The notes beneath the pieces were generated by a model. The model ran no database searches. It had not been told where the DNA came from and saw only the letters and a list, made by a program, of their open reading frames with translations. The position numbers were made by a program, and so were the translations under genes. Positions 38,739-59,704 of a stretch of DNA of 64,000 nucleotides are shown here, one piece after another (position 1 is the stretch's first letter; each line of letters begins with the position of its first letter). This DNA comes from Mesostigma viride (taxonomy: Eukaryota > Streptophyta > Mesostigmatophyceae > Mesostigmatales > Mesostigmataceae). The DNA is taken from NCBI GenBank assembly GCA_009746045.1, contig RPFO01001075.1, positions 157,501-221,500 on the forward strand. The letters are read 5' to 3'.

Positions 38739-41092
38739 GTGTGTTTTGTGGTGTCTGTGCATATGCGTGGGCTGTTTTGTGATTGGTGAGGGTGGTTGCT
38801 TGTAAGTGTGGGCAGATCAGCAAGTCGGTCGGCCGCGTACTCTTTTGGGCGCACATGGCCATAGCACACAGCAGTCTGTGGATGGCCATAGCACGCAGCA
38901 GTGTGTGGATGGCCATAGCACGCAGCAGTCTGTGGATGGCCATAGCACACAGCAGTGTGTGGATGGCCATAGCACGCAGCAGTCTGTGGATGGCCATAGC
39001 ACACAGCAGTGTGTGGATGGCCATAGCACACAGCAGTGTGTGGATGGCCATAGCACACAGCAGTCTGTGGATGGCCATAGCACACAGCAGTCTGTGGATG
39101 GCCATAGCACACAGCAGTGTATGGATGGCCATAGCACGCAGCAGTCTGTGGATGGCCATAGCACACAGCAGTCTGTGGATGGCCATAGCACACAGCAGTC
39201 TGTGGATGGCCATAGCACGCAGCAGTGTGTGGATGGCCATAGCACGCAGCAGTCTGTGGATGGCCATAGCACACAGCAGTGTGTGGATGGCCATAGCACG
39301 CAGCAGTCTGTGGATGGCAATAGCACACAGCAGTCTGTGGATGGCCATAGCACGCAGCAGTCTGTGGATGGCCATAGCACGCAGCAGTCTGTGGATGGCC
39401 ATAGCACGCAGCAGTGTGTGGATGGCCATAGCACACAGCAGTCTGTGGATGGCCATAGCACGCAGCAGTGTGTGGATGGCCATAGCACACAGCAGTCTGT
39501 GGATGGCCATAGCACACAGCAGTCTGTGGATGGCCATAGCACACAGCAGTCTGTGGATGGCCATAGCACGCAGCAGTGTGTGGATGGCCATAGCACGCAG
39601 CAGTCTGTGGATGGCCATAGCACGCAGCAGTGTGTGGATGGCCATAGCACACAGCAGTCTGTGGATGGCCATAGCACCTGGATCGTCCCATCGCATCGCA
39701 TATGGTGGGTGCTGGGCCCCCAGATCTCTCGTCGCATTCGTTGGACGTACAAGCGGTGCCACACCCTGGCAGGGGCATCTCCTGCGGCATCCCCCCCCCG
39801 CCCCCTTGACCCCATGCGAGTTATCTTGGGCACGGCGCATCTGCAGGCTCCCCCACCAGCGTTTCTGGTCACCACCGGCCTGCCCACAGTGTATGCGCTC
39901 TCATGCACCCTTCCTCCTCCCTCTGCCCCGCACGCATCCCTGCAGGTGCGTCGCCTTCCCCAGGGTTGACGAGTCCACGCGCATGTGGATCAAGGGGGAG
40001 AATTTCTCCCTCGACGCGCTGCTGGGGGGCGCCGCGCTCGGCCTCGGGCCCATGTTCGCGGGCGGCAGCCTCATCGTGCTGAGGCTGGCGCCACAGGACT
40101 ACCACCGCTTCCACGTCCCGGTGGACGGCGTCATTGGGAAAACCTACCACATCCCGGGTAGGTGACCCGCACGCCTGCACGCCCACGTTGGTGGTGCTTG
40201 CGCACACAGCCATCCTGCCTGCTGGCTTGCCGGCCTGCCATCCTCCCTGCCTGATTGCCATCCTGCCTGCTGGCTTGCTATCCTGCCCGCCTGCTTGGCA
40301 GCTTGCCAAGCCTGGTCACCGAGGCACATTAGCGCACGACCAGTGCCTGCCTTCTACGGCAAGAAAGCTTTGTCACACTATTGTGAACGTGGTTGCTGTG
40401 CTGGCTTTTTCCTTTGTCTTTACTTTGTCTAACAAAGTTGTATACCTGAGTTCTAGGAGAGGTGGTGTGCTGTATCATGGAAGCAGAGCATCTCCATGCA
40501 CAGACAACGCCCGTGCCGATCCGTGTGTGCCAATCCGCACAGCTTGCGATGGCGCACGCCTGACCATGGAAAACCCAAGCATGCCGTCACGGGCCTGTCT
40601 TTGTTACCGATGCATGGGAAGCCTCCCACCTGCACTTGCCACCCTGGATAGGTTGCCTGCGGGCAAGCACGGATGTCTTATTCTGCACCCTTTGCATGGC
40701 CCTGTGCTACGCATGCGCCCCCCCCCCAACCACCCACAGGTTCCTACTACACGGTCAACCCGGTGGCAGTAAACAGCCCCCACGATGTCTTCATTAAGAA
40801 CAAGCGCGCAATCACCCTCATCGACTCGCCGCAGTTTGGCAACGTGGCCTTTGTGGCCATCGGCGCCACGCTGGTTGGCTCCATCGTCTTTACCACCAAG
40901 CAGGGCGACGTCGTCAAGCGCGGCGACGAGCACGGCTACTTTGCGTTCGGGGGGTCGACCGTCATCCTCGTGTTCAAGAAGGAGACGATCCGTTTTGACA
41001 AGGACCTGTTAGAGAACAGCCAGCGTCCGATCGAGACGCTTATCCGCATGGGCAACAGCATCGGCGTGGCGGTCAAGAAGCCCGGCCATTAA
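32033..41092 (+). CDS. PSD: phosphatidylserine decarboxylase with C2 and EF-hand domains (PSD2/PSD3 type)
   Basis: Nine exons: 32033-32098, 32703-33059, 33961-34044, 35113-35343, 36132-36377, 36741-36865, 38185-38379, 39946-40157, 40740-41092. The product is 622 aa (plant PSD2/3 about 635) with phase agreement throughout. It starts MGCGSSS, an N-myristoylation-type signal with a possible palmitoyl Cys3, as in plant PSD2/3 (MGNG). C2 domain at about 23-168; two canonical EF-hand loops at about 192-203 and 228-239 (DKDDSNNLNRAE, DTNQDGSICIDE). The decarboxylase domain carries the conserved SPADC (catalytic Asp), APQDYHRFHVPV (catalytic His) and FGGST at 575-579, where self-cleavage before Ser578 forms the pyruvoyl group. 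It makes phosphatidylethanolamine from phosphatidylserine on extraplastidial endomembranes; calcium/lipid control through C2 and EF-hands is inferred. The first exon rests on splice phase and the family's N-terminus. Confidence 0.95.
37531..37870. repeat. 35-bp minisatellite in PSD intron 6
   Basis: About ten copies of a unit beginning GCCTGTTTGGGTCATGACAC, with small substitutions (GGTCAT/GGTGAT/TGGTCAT). Confidence 0.95.
38692..38745. repeat. (GT)n microsatellite in PSD intron 7
   Basis: A run of about 25 GT/TG dinucleotides with one GC interruption. Confidence 0.95.
38855..39674. repeat. 27-bp minisatellite, 30 copies, in PSD intron 7
   Basis: Unit ATGGCCATAGCAC(A/G)CAGCAG followed by T(C/G)TGTGG. 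There are thirty full copies plus a partial one. Only two positions vary repeatedly (A/G and C/G), giving a small set of unit types. 27 bp is nine codons, so several frames stay open across it. Confidence 0.97.
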
Positions 41093-41724
41093 AGATCCAG
41101 GGGGCACTAGAGACGGAGGGGAACTTGGGGGCAAATGGTGAGGATCTAATAGGGGAGTGGGGGTAGGGTCTTTCTTGACGGCTGGTGGTGTCGAGATCAT
41201 GCTGATGTTAGATGGTTGTAGCTTGTATTCATGGCCCTTGAGGAGCAACCATGATTGGCTGGCTCATTCACTCAATAACAGTGGTGGGTAGCTTATTGTT
41301 GAGCTGGTTTCGTCACTTGAAAGCGAAAACCCATCTCGTAAGCAGGGCAGTAAGTGTTGTAATTTGTTCTCAGGATAAAGGTGGTTGTCTCATTTGCCCA
41401 CAGCCGTGGGTTGGGAACCTTATGTACCATGCTGACCCATTCCTGCAGCGGCTCACGATATGAGCCGTGAGGTCTTGGAATGGCTCTATTTTGACTAGGT
41501 GTGTTGTGTTGCATAGGAGGAAATCCTATCCTTGTCAGTGCATGTATGTGCAGTGTGCGCACATCGTGGAACCTGGATTTTGACGAAATGAACTTTGGGG
41601 TAGAAATCAATAAAACTTCTTGTGATTTCATTGTGCGTTGCATGTGCCCGGTTGGTCTTGTTCTGGTCCATAGTACAAACACTGGCATGTGGGTCGACAA
41701 CAAACTACAAGTATACATCCGGAT

Positions 41725-41965
41725 TCTCCTTGATACATCCGGATTCTCCCGATTTCTGGCCTGCGCTGGTTGTCTCCTTGATACATCAATCAAGCTAGTT
41801 GTCTCAGGCCAGAAATCCGGATCCCATGGTAGCACGAGGTTGTTGTTATCTTATCTGCCCACGAGTGTGTCGAGCCGTTCATGCAGGATGATGGAAATGA
41901 ATGGTGGAAATGCGTTGCCTGTGCTAAGTGAGACAACCATCGCAGGCCAGAAATCGGGGCTACTT
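41725..41965. repeat. family X fragments, inverted arrangement
   Basis: CCGGATTCTCCCGATTTCTGGCCTGCGCTGGTTG (given in two parts: CCGGATTCTCCCGATTTC, then TGGCCTGCGCTGGTTG) matches the end of copies 1 and 2. It is followed 40 bp on by its complement (CAGGCCAGAAATCCGGAT) and a second CAGGCCAGAAATC at about 41944. Confidence 0.6.
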
Positions 41966-42114
41966 GTTGTCTCCGTGATACTTTATAACCAAGCGCCGGG
42001 GAGGCTTCAGTTTACTAGTTTAGAGACAGCCGCCAACTGAAGCCGGACTGAGGCCGGCTTTAGCCATGGTACCTCAATAACACGGACCTTTCGGGAACTA
42101 AAACGTAGTCTCAA

Positions 42115-42492
42115 ATGATGTCAGCTTTCCTCAATCTACTAAAAAGTAGAGTACATGGGGGGCCTAGGCCTCTCCGTGATTTGGAAGAAGATGATGGACA
42201 AGGCCAAGTGGGCCCAGGTCATAGAGGACAACGAGCCCCCCCCGGTGGGGAAGCGCCCGCGTGTGCAAACCCGTGGGAGGTACGCCAGACAGCTCCCCTA
42301 GGGCAGCGTGCGGCTGTATAGATAGATGTTATAGTTAGAATGTTGTTAGATAGATGTCGTAGGTAGCTGATGTACATAGATTAGACCGGTAGGACTGTTT
42401 GCACCCATCCATCCATCCATCCATCCATCGGGGTTAATGCTCCGTGACTCCCCAACGGGAGCACGAGTCTAATTAATTAATTAATTAATTTC
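42115..42492 (+). mobile_element. LINE ORF2 C-terminus and 3' end
   Basis: Encodes MGGLGLSVIWKKMMDKAKWA and the following VIEDNEPPPVGKRPRVQT block, stops at about 42300. A 3' UTR with (CATC)n follows, then the hairpin GACTCCCCAACGGGAGCACG and a TCTAATTAATTAATTAATTAATT tail. This is the best-preserved 3' end of the family in the window. 5'-truncated. Confidence 0.8.
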
Positions 42493-43158
42493 CTCAATCA
42501 TTACCGATGTTGCACCGTGAACGAATGTTCCTCGAAATTCCAATGCAGCTCAAATTGAAAATGGTGAGGCCAAGTTCAAACCGGCCCGCGCAGGGGCTAG
42601 AGGTCCTAAGTTTTCAGTGTGCATGTTCACACCAGCTGCTATCTTCAGTGCTGTAAGCGGAACCGCAGACAAAATGGTGTGGCCAACGACCGAAATATTG
42701 ACAAATGCTAGCATCCTTTGCCCTGCTCACTCGCGCCGAAATTACTGATGCGTCCTCTTTCGCGCGGCCGTAGTTACGCGCGGGCGTGCCCCGGTTTTAC
42801 GAGGTTTTACGTGGCGAAAGCGTGGACGAGGCCGTGGTCCGCGTCAAGTTGGTTGAAGTCTTGCCAACCTGGCGCATGGCATGGCGGTCACCTCGCTATC
42901 CAACATACACCGTATTCAAGCCTATATCAGCAACCTTTATGCAAAGGACCATGCCGAGAGACGCAGAGGGCAGCAAAGGCCTTCAGCACTAGCTAGCGAC
43001 TCGAGAATCGAATCATACCGACGGCCCGTTGTAGCCCATTGACGACTGTACGTAAATTGTGAAATGAATCGTTAGCTGACATTTTCTAAGAGAGTGCCGT
43101 AAAGTTAGTTAGTCGCAGCTATGCGGAGCAAATTCTAGTTGTTGGGAAAACTACATAC

Positions 43159-52468
<9,310 letters not shown>

Positions 52469-53299
52469 ATTTGACCGATAAATATCCATCTGGCCGTCAC
52501 AGATGATGGGTCCACGCACCTTGCAGATGCTTGTTTGGCTGCGTGCTTGTATTATGTTCATACAACCCACTACGGGTAAAAGCTTTACAACGACGCGATA
52601 TGTCTCCATGTAGTCCATACCTCGATAGTAGAAAGCCAAATGGGTGTGTGACTTGCTGCACCTATGTTCTGCATGCACAAAAACAGTGTATACTATACCC
52701 TTGCTAGACATGGTTGATAAGTACAGGAGCCAGGATGACATGAATCCTGGCTTAGGCACCAGCTAGTGTGCATGCAGCTTGGATTTTAAATCCTATCTAG
52801 CAAGTGCCACACTACGTACACTTCTAAGACTTACCACTAACATTCGATGTTGCCAACCTCATATGCAAGTCGGGTGGGGGTGAAGTACGGCGAACACTGC
52901 CCGCTTGGCGGCGTTGTATGATGGGATGCCCCGTGTGTCTGATATTGTTAGGCAGCGTGGACTACAGTTTGCTGGCCTTAGATAGCCCGTACTAATCAGG
53001 TTGATATATATGAGGGCCCTGCTGGTTCCCTGCGGACTGGCCAGCCCGGGAGATATCTTTTTACATGGTAAGGCCCTGCCAGGGTTAGGCGACGCGGTGG
53101 CCAACATGTGACATACCGCGACATGATTTTAGCTGAAATGCAGAGCAAAGACGCCGTTGGCGTCATCCGCTCATCTCCTCTTACTCAGATATTGTCGGAT
53201 ATATGCAGGACAAGCTAATGGCCACAAGGAGCTAGCCAGTGCTGATTTACTGTATAACACTGAGCATGACCATACCTCATGAGGTGCACACATTCAGGA
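52469..53299. other. GLCAK 3' flank / intergenic
   Basis: No recognisable gene. The 198-aa minus-strand frame ending in this region overlaps the GLCAK last exon antisense and shows no family match. Confidence 0.4.
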
Positions 53300-54500
53300 C
53301 CTATCGAGCCACAAGGCAGCCATGGCTAACGGCGGAGCTCATCACGTTTATGTTTGCCAGGGCTCCAAATTTTGCCGCGACTATCGCAATCCGCTTCGTC
53401 TTTCTAACACGCACACGCTGATATATTTTCCGGAAGCTATAATTACGCAATATTATGACGAGCAAACGCTCCACGACGCAACGCATGGTCTGGAGGCTGC
53501 GCTGAGTCCTGAAAATACGTCTGCAGCTCCGGCTGCAGCTTCGCCCTCAGGCCCGGAAGGCAGCGGTGCCACTAGTCAAGCACTGGTGGTCGCCCAGCCC
53601 CCTCCCGGGCTCGCCTCGCCATCGACATCGCCTGAACCTTATAACGCTGTCTCAATGCGGAATCGCTGCTCCAGAGCCGCCCTGGGAACCAGTCGTCTTT
53701 GACGCCACCTCCGACGCGCGGTCGATCGGTGGCGCGCGAGAAGACCTGTCACGCAGATGCCAGCAAGTTCCTGTACGATCGACCTGATTCACGGGGCGCA
53801 CGCTTCCCTTGTGGAAAGTTCTGTGCCGGCACCTGCACGCCCAACAACGTCTCATTGTGCCGGGAGGCCGTAAGCTTTACGCTGAAAGCGGCGCAGGCCG
53901 GCACCAATTCACTCGCCCCCGCCTCCAGACCCTTGCCCTCCGTTCCCTCCTTGGATGTACGCTCTGCCGCAGAGATCTGGACCCCCCCCGTCTCGATCCG
54001 CAAGTGCCTTTCGCTCCATCCTCAAAGGAGGCTTTCGAGCAGCACGTGACACCCCTCGCCGCAGATGTGGTGGCCATGGGCGGCACGCTGACTGCTGAGC
54101 TTCCCATCCTCTCCTCCACAACCACCGCCACTTCCAAGCTCACCTCGCCTCCACCGCCACCACCGCCACGTCACGGACGCCATCACCGCCCAGCTCTTCG
54201 ACGTACATCGACAAGCGCCTCCAGGACAATGCCATCGCCATCGAGTGCATGCATGCGTGCAAAACACCGCAGGCCTCACTGCCCAGGCGATATGAATTAA
54301 GGGCATCGCTGCCCGGCCAGCCCCTGCTGGCGCCCAGCCGGCGACATCTGCCCCTCCCACCCAGACCTGGGCAGCCATGCTGATGAACCACATGCACCAC
54401 AACCACCTGGCACCACCTCCGCCATGCATCGCCACCCAGCTCGATCAAGCAGCAGACATGCTGGACCTCCGTGTCCAGAAGCCGAGCTCGACAATCGCAG
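53300..54500 (+). mobile_element. LINE 5' leader and ORF1 remnant
   Basis: Shares the GCCATGGCTAACGGCGGAGC leader block with the 4.6-kb copy. The ORF1 head has QPPPGLASPSTSPEP, against QPPGLANPSPANPSPSASPEP there. Around 54.03-54.10 kb lies the KEAFEQHVTPLAADVVAMGG block that matches the minus-strand fragment at 8.9 kb. Several frame breaks; no intact ORF. Confidence 0.65.
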
Positions 54501-55248
54501 CGTTATAATTATTTTCTAATGAAATTAGCATGGTACTCAGTGGCATGCCCATGCGCATGACATGCAACTTACTGTCAAGGAGACAACCAGAACTTGTTAC
54601 TACATGTGCACTTACTACATAAGACTGGCCAACCAGGTATAGACACCTCCTCCAAAGGCAGGGTCCCCTTGTCCCATCGCAGCCCACTGGCAAACTTGCG
54701 CCCCGCGCACTGACGCGGCGCGACCCGGACCCATGTTACACTAGCTACGTACTGCTTGAGGATGCAGGGCTTCTGATGCAGGCAATATTTGTAACTTCCG
54801 CGTGTAATTATTTTTCTAATGAGATTAGCAGAGTACTCCGTGGCATGCCCATGCGCATGACACACAAGTACTTGATTACTTACAGGGCTTCTGGGACTAC
54901 GCGTAATCTGCGCCTGCATGATTGACAAGGAGAAATGGGCTGCCATCTGCGATAAGCACCTTCCTGAGGGGCATGCTCCTGTTTTCTCCCCACGGCCCCT
55001 GCGGCCCTTTGCTAGCCAGGGTAGAAGTCCGCAGGCGGAGGTTATTACCCCTGAGGATAGCCGCTACACTACCGCCTCATCTGCCATTACAGTAGAGGAC
55101 AGCTCGGATGAGTATTATATTCCCATCTAGTGACTACATGGTTGGGGCATGCTGCAGACAATATTTGTAACGATCGTGTGATTATTTTTCTAATGAGATT
55201 AGCATAGTACTCTGTGGCATGCCCATGCGCATGACACGCAAGTACTGC
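54501..55248 (+). repeat. three direct copies of a 90-bp repeat with a LINE ORF2 end between
   Basis: Copies at about 54500-54575, 54785-54875 and 55160-55250 share ATTATTTTTCTAATGAGATT and GTGGCATGCCCATGCGCATGACA. Between the second and third lies an ORF (54918-55130) beginning MIDKEKWAAICDKHLPEGHA, a diverged match to the LINE ORF2 C-terminal MMDKAKWAQVIEDNEP. Confidence 0.65.
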
Positions 55249-58094
55249 TTACAAATTAAAAACCACAGCATCCTCCTCTTGGGAAGGTGGTGCATGTGGC
55301 CCCACCACGCGGGGACCATACTCGCTTGTGGCGGCGCGCGATGGTCGCCAATTGATGGGGCCGGGCTTGTCGTCCCCACCACCCCGCGCAGCAGCACACA
55401 TTGGGCACGCCACTTGGCACTGCCCGTTGCAAGACCGGCAAACAGCCCCCTGGGTGGCCGCATCCCCTTCCAGGTCCTCCTTGCGCACCCAGCCCATGAA
55501 CCACTGGCTGCGATCCTTGAGGTTTCCCGCGTTGATCCAAAAGCGCGCCGTCTCGTCGCACGTCGCCACAAGTTCACAGAATGTCGCCTTGCCGTTCTTG
55601 CGCACGGACTTCACCTCAAAGTGCCGCCAGCCAAACGTGGACTCGCATGCCGTCCATTTTGATCCTGGCATTAGGAGCAGGGGTGACAGGGGCACACATA
55701 ATGGCCACAGCCCAGGAAGGCAAGGAATCGCAGCGGTGAGGACCATCGGCAAAGCAAGGACACAAGCGGGCAGGTGGCACCACGGCACACCCACCGTGTT
55801 TGCCAGCATTCACACAGGCTGGCGCGAAACCATGAACATGCTCACACCCTGCCCCCCCCCCCCCCCTCCCGAGCATCCAGCAAGTACAACGCAAGATGTG
55901 GCTGGTATGCGTTGGGATCGATGAGTCTCCCCACCGTGGGGATGAGGACGATACCTCCCGCAACAAGATGGTGGCAAGTAGGTGGCAAGCAGGTGGCCGC
56001 GCGGCAGGGAGCGGATGCTCGCAAACACCGTAATGTACAGATGGGGGATGATGAGGGAAGGGGGGGAGAGGCCCCCGCAAGTGCCAGGGATGGCAACAAC
56101 CCTGCAAGAACATGCTGCTGCCACGATGGATGCAGAAGGGGGTGGGACCCAGCCATGGCGCGCCCCGCCCCAACGCACGGCAGGACCCACTCGTCTTGAC
56201 GCATGGCAAGGGACAAGGCAGGCCAGAATGTCCTGTAGCCCCACCGCGCTGTACGCCTACCTGAGCAGCACCGGCGGGGCGCAAGGACCCCTTTTCACAA
56301 GGACAGAGTCGTCCCATTATCTCCTCCGGCCCGAGATAGCTACCCAGCCAACCTTGGCTAGACCATGTCATTCACTACCTGGCAGAGGTTGACATTGATG
56401 CCACGCGCATGAGCTGGATGCATGCTCGGCGCGGGGGCACAGGGCTCCCTACGCACTGCTGCCTACTGCTGGCAAGTGCTGCCTACTGCTTGGGTGAGCT
56501 CCCCCGCCGTATACTGCTTGTGCTTGAGCAGGGCATTGCCAGCACCCCGATATGGCTACAGGCCTGACAACCACATGTGCAGGGGGCGCTTGCGCATGGG
56601 GTCGCCAGTGGTGCGGGACGGGGTCACAAGGCACTCGCCGGTGATGCGCAATGAGGGGATGCTAACCACGCACCAATGATGCGAGAAAGGTTGACCGGGT
56701 TCTTCTTCTGGTACCCGCCGCGTGCCAGCGCACCCTTGCCGTCGCACGCCGCGCAAGGGACCATGCCTTGACCTGGGCAGCGCAAGGGGGGGGGGGGGCG
56801 AGAGGGGGGGCAAGGCAAGGGGAGGGGTGGGGCAAGGGGAGGAGGGGGACATGTCACAAATTGTGTGGGCGAGGAAACTGGTCCGTGAATGCATAGGCGC
56901 TATTTCAAGGCCTGGTGGGCCTAAAACCCACAAACCTGGCCTGCGGGCGCACGCGAGCTGTCATGCTCCGGGAGAAACTGCAAACAGGACGCATGCACCT
57001 CGACAGGTGCCGCATCTCGCTGGCTACCAACACACACACGCACGGTTGCTACCACACAACACAACGGGCACGCACACACGCATGTGCATGGCCAGCACCA
57101 ACCATCACCCGGTGACAACTGTTGCCTCAGATGGCTTAGCAGGGGGAGAAGGGGGGCGAACTAGGGTGCAATGGGGCCACCCAAATCAGGAGCATGTAAG
57201 AGGGGGTTACAGGTGCACAAAGCGCCCAGGGTTTCCGGCCTGGACACGCGCTCGCCGGCAGCAACAAGAGGACCGCGAATCCTGCCATATCTTCTATCGA
57301 CACACCACACCTAATTATAGCAGACAAAAAAGACCTCGCCCTCCCCCAATGCATGCCTGCGCCATCATACCCGCAATGCTGTATGTGAGTGCACAGCAGG
57401 GAGAATACTAAGCTCCCCGTTATTGTCGGCCACGCCGTATTGCCTGCTGCTCTCTGCGCCTTGTTGCCTGCTGAATTCCGCTCCTCAGTCGTCCCGACAC
57501 CTTAAACCACGCGGATAATGGACTAAGTTTCTAGCAACAACTAACCGCCTACCTCTATACTCGTGCAAAGGGAGGACATATACATCACATAAGGACGTCA
57601 CCGCTGCTCAGGAAGACTGCAAAATCAGCCAGACATTCCGAGCTAGACTACACCGCAGAAAGCTGATACGCGATCCGAGCTGCGCTTGTACCTCCACTAG
57701 GGCGATCCTCACCAACGTACCCACTACGGAGAGTCAACCCCTTCTGGGGAAGGAAACCCCAGCAAGCGTAAGGCGGAAGTTCACTGACACGCCAAGTGTG
57801 ATGCTTACCATGGCACTGTCGGCACTCGAACTGAACAAGATCCACGATGGACCGGCGCATATACTCGGACGTCTTCGGATCAATTATGGATATCTTGCAT
57901 TCTATTTCCAGCGTGCCACGAGGAACGCCCCCCATCTGGCGCGCTCCAGGAAAGAGCACGCTGCTTTGTTGTACACTGCCCCGCAGGCAAGGAACTCCCC
58001 AGAATTCATTTGGCAGCCTGCATAGAACCTTCTCGCGCTCCGTCAGGCGAGAAGGGTGGGCCAAGCTTGTCACGGATCTACCACAGAGCGCCAT
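55249..58094 (-). CDS. DnaJ-type zinc-finger / TIGR02450-domain protein
   Basis: Three exons: 57809-58094, 56674-56772, 55249-55664, giving 266 aa with matching phases. Exon 1 supplies CRQCHG and exon 2 continues QGMVPCAACDGKGA, so the splice completes a DnaJ-like CxxCxGxG pair (residues 91-109). Residues about 129-180 (GSKWTACESTFGWRHFEVKS, then WINAGNLKDRSQWFMGW) match the Trp-rich TIGR02450 domain known from cyanobacteria and plastid lineages. A second Cys pair set (CRSCNGQCQVACPMC) follows. The N-terminal 60 residues are Ser/Arg-rich with few acids, consistent with a plastid transit peptide, so plastid location is inferred. Function of the family is unknown. ATG 58094 is the first ATG of the open frame. 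Confidence 0.8.
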
Positions 58095-58823
58095 AAGAGT
58101 TACCTGCAAAACGACGGTGATCGCGGGGCCAAATACAAGGTACAAAGGCAATCTAAGGTATTAAGTCACCAAAAACCTTGCTTAGTAGCAAAATTGAGTC
58201 ACCCGGAACGAAGGTAGCACCGCAATTTGCTTCGGCTCGTGATCAAATAAGCTCCCCGATCAAAGAAAAAAAATTCCGAACGTATAAAACAAGTCAGGGG
58301 GTTCCTTGGCCGACTTACCGGTCCTATGTTAATAAATCAACGTAACTTTGTCGATTATAAACCTTCAAAAACTATGGCTATCACCACGATGTCAAAGCGA
58401 GTGCTCGGTGTAAAGGACCTGCGGCTGTGGGAGCACGATGAAGAAATAGGCACGCAAAACCTGGCCGGGGCAAACGGCCTTCCTGCTGCCACAGGGGCTG
58501 CCACGTTATTTTGCGCTGCGCCATACGTCCTAAGTACAGGGCGGATATTTTCCACGGCTACTCATCAAGCGCGTTGAGTTGTGCACAGCAAGTCAGCCAA
58601 CTCGGCGCGTTCGTGGCGTCAGTTCCGGGTATGACGCGTGCCTCGATGGGCCCTTGCGCGGCTGCCAGTAATTGCCGTTGCCTCCTGAGTGCCAACAGCG
58701 GCGGTTGCGCATCTCAAACGGAAACAGCGTGACAAATCCAGATCTGTGACCAGGCTGTGACGCCCCCCCACTCCCAGAGTGACCAAATTTGGCACCACGC
58801 CCAAGCCAAGCCAGCACCAAATA

Positions 58824-59126
58824 CCGTAGTGGCTCTTATATCAGTACGCCTAATTATGTACGAATCGACCCCGTACAGGCCGAAAAAAAACCTCCTTCCG
58901 GCCTCGTACATCCCAAGAAATCATCCTCAGATGCTACATTATACGTATGAGGGGCTTCCATAATTATGTTGTCCCTAGGGTACTGCCTCCCGAATATACC
59001 TACGATCTACCCTTACGTTATACCTACGTACACTAAAAAAAAATCCCCCAAACCCCGTACGCGTAACAAAAATCGCTAAAAGCCCTCGTACGATAATTAA
59101 GCGTACACATATAAGAGCCACTACGG
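58824..59126. mobile_element. MITE with about 35-bp inverted ends and TA target site
   Basis: Left end CCGTAGTGGCTCTTATATCA and on to GTACGCCTAATTATGTACGA; the right end is the diverged complement. Flanked by TA at 58822-58823 and 59127-59128, which suggests a Tc1/mariner-type element. No ORF. An internal GTACAGGCCG...CGGCCTCGTAC hairpin lies near the left end. Confidence 0.75.
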
Positions 59127-59267
59127 TATGTACACTATGACGTGACACTATCCGGCCCTCGGCCACTATAGATTCTCTGTTGCCCTTGGGCGGCGTGGGA
59201 CACAACAACAACAACAACAACACTACAGTATGACGTGTACTCTCAAGCTCCATGACGTACAGGCATA

Positions 59268-59375
59268 CACGCCTTAAGTTGGGTTGGCTTAAGTTGTTTT
59301 CACGCCTTAAGTTGGGTTCACGCCTTAAGTTGGGTTGACAAAAACCTCGAACCCAACTTGAGGCGTGAATGCCTG
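59268..59375. repeat. CACGCCTTAAGTTGGGTT direct and inverted repeats
   Basis: Three or four direct copies, then an inverted copy (AACCCAACTTGAGGCGTGAA), so the last direct copy and the inverted one can form a hairpin. Confidence 0.85.
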
Positions 59376-59704
59376 TACTGAACTGGTAATCACTCGAATC
59401 CAGTATGCTACCAAATGCAACGGGATGCTCGTCATCGGAAGGGCGTCACGTGAGGCATCGTGAAAAATGGCGCGAGCATGAGCGGCGAGATGTTCACCCA
59501 CTTCAGTACAAAACCCTGCACGCGGGTGGGGACAACGCACGTCGCAAAAGGCAGCAATCTACTGTAGTAGTTTCATCCTTAAGGTGAGTTCAAGCATACA
59601 TAAACAGGTGAATAGCGGCACCGGAATATAGCAAGCTATTGAGGAAACATCTAGAGTGCATACGCCAGGCGGCCAGAGATTTCTGCGAACGCCTTGTATG
59701 CTCG

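Larger units (their letters stand above)
41093..43158. other. intergenic, PSD to GLCAK, with repeat fragments
   Basis: Holds the PSD 3' UTR, family X fragments (41.7-41.96 kb) and a LINE 3' end (42.1-42.49 kb). An open frame ending at 42992 encodes a non-repetitive segment (GESVDEAVVRVKLVEVLPTW) starting from GTG only; I cannot assign it, and it may be an orphan exon or 5' leader sequence of GLCAK. Confidence 0.4.
58095..59704. other. intergenic between the TIGR02450 gene and CMC4, with a MITE
   Basis: Divergent promoter region. A 67-codon plus-strand ORF (58374-58577) has an ordinary composition but no family match. The rest holds the MITE at 58824-59126, a (CAA)n tract at about 59200-59222, and the TTAAGTTGGGTT repeats at 59268-59375. 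Confidence 0.4.

Noticed and set aside
37531-39674. CRISPR array
   Set aside because: Repeats are directly abutting with no unique spacers, and lie in introns of a eukaryotic gene.
38510-40165. 400-460-aa repeat proteins (MAIAHSSLW units and antisense frames)
   Set aside because: The 27-bp minisatellite sits between well-supported PSD exons 7 and 8, so the frame is intronic.
56556-56933. Alternative frame (SLRITGECLVTPSRTTGDP block) as an extra exon of the TIGR02450 gene
   Set aside because: It overlaps exon 2 in another frame and has no phase-compatible junctions; exon 2 to exon 3 joins directly with correct phase and family alignment.
58374-58577. 67-aa plus-strand ORF as a gene
   Set aside because: Has an ATG and ordinary composition but no motif, neighbour or splice partner; not separable from chance.
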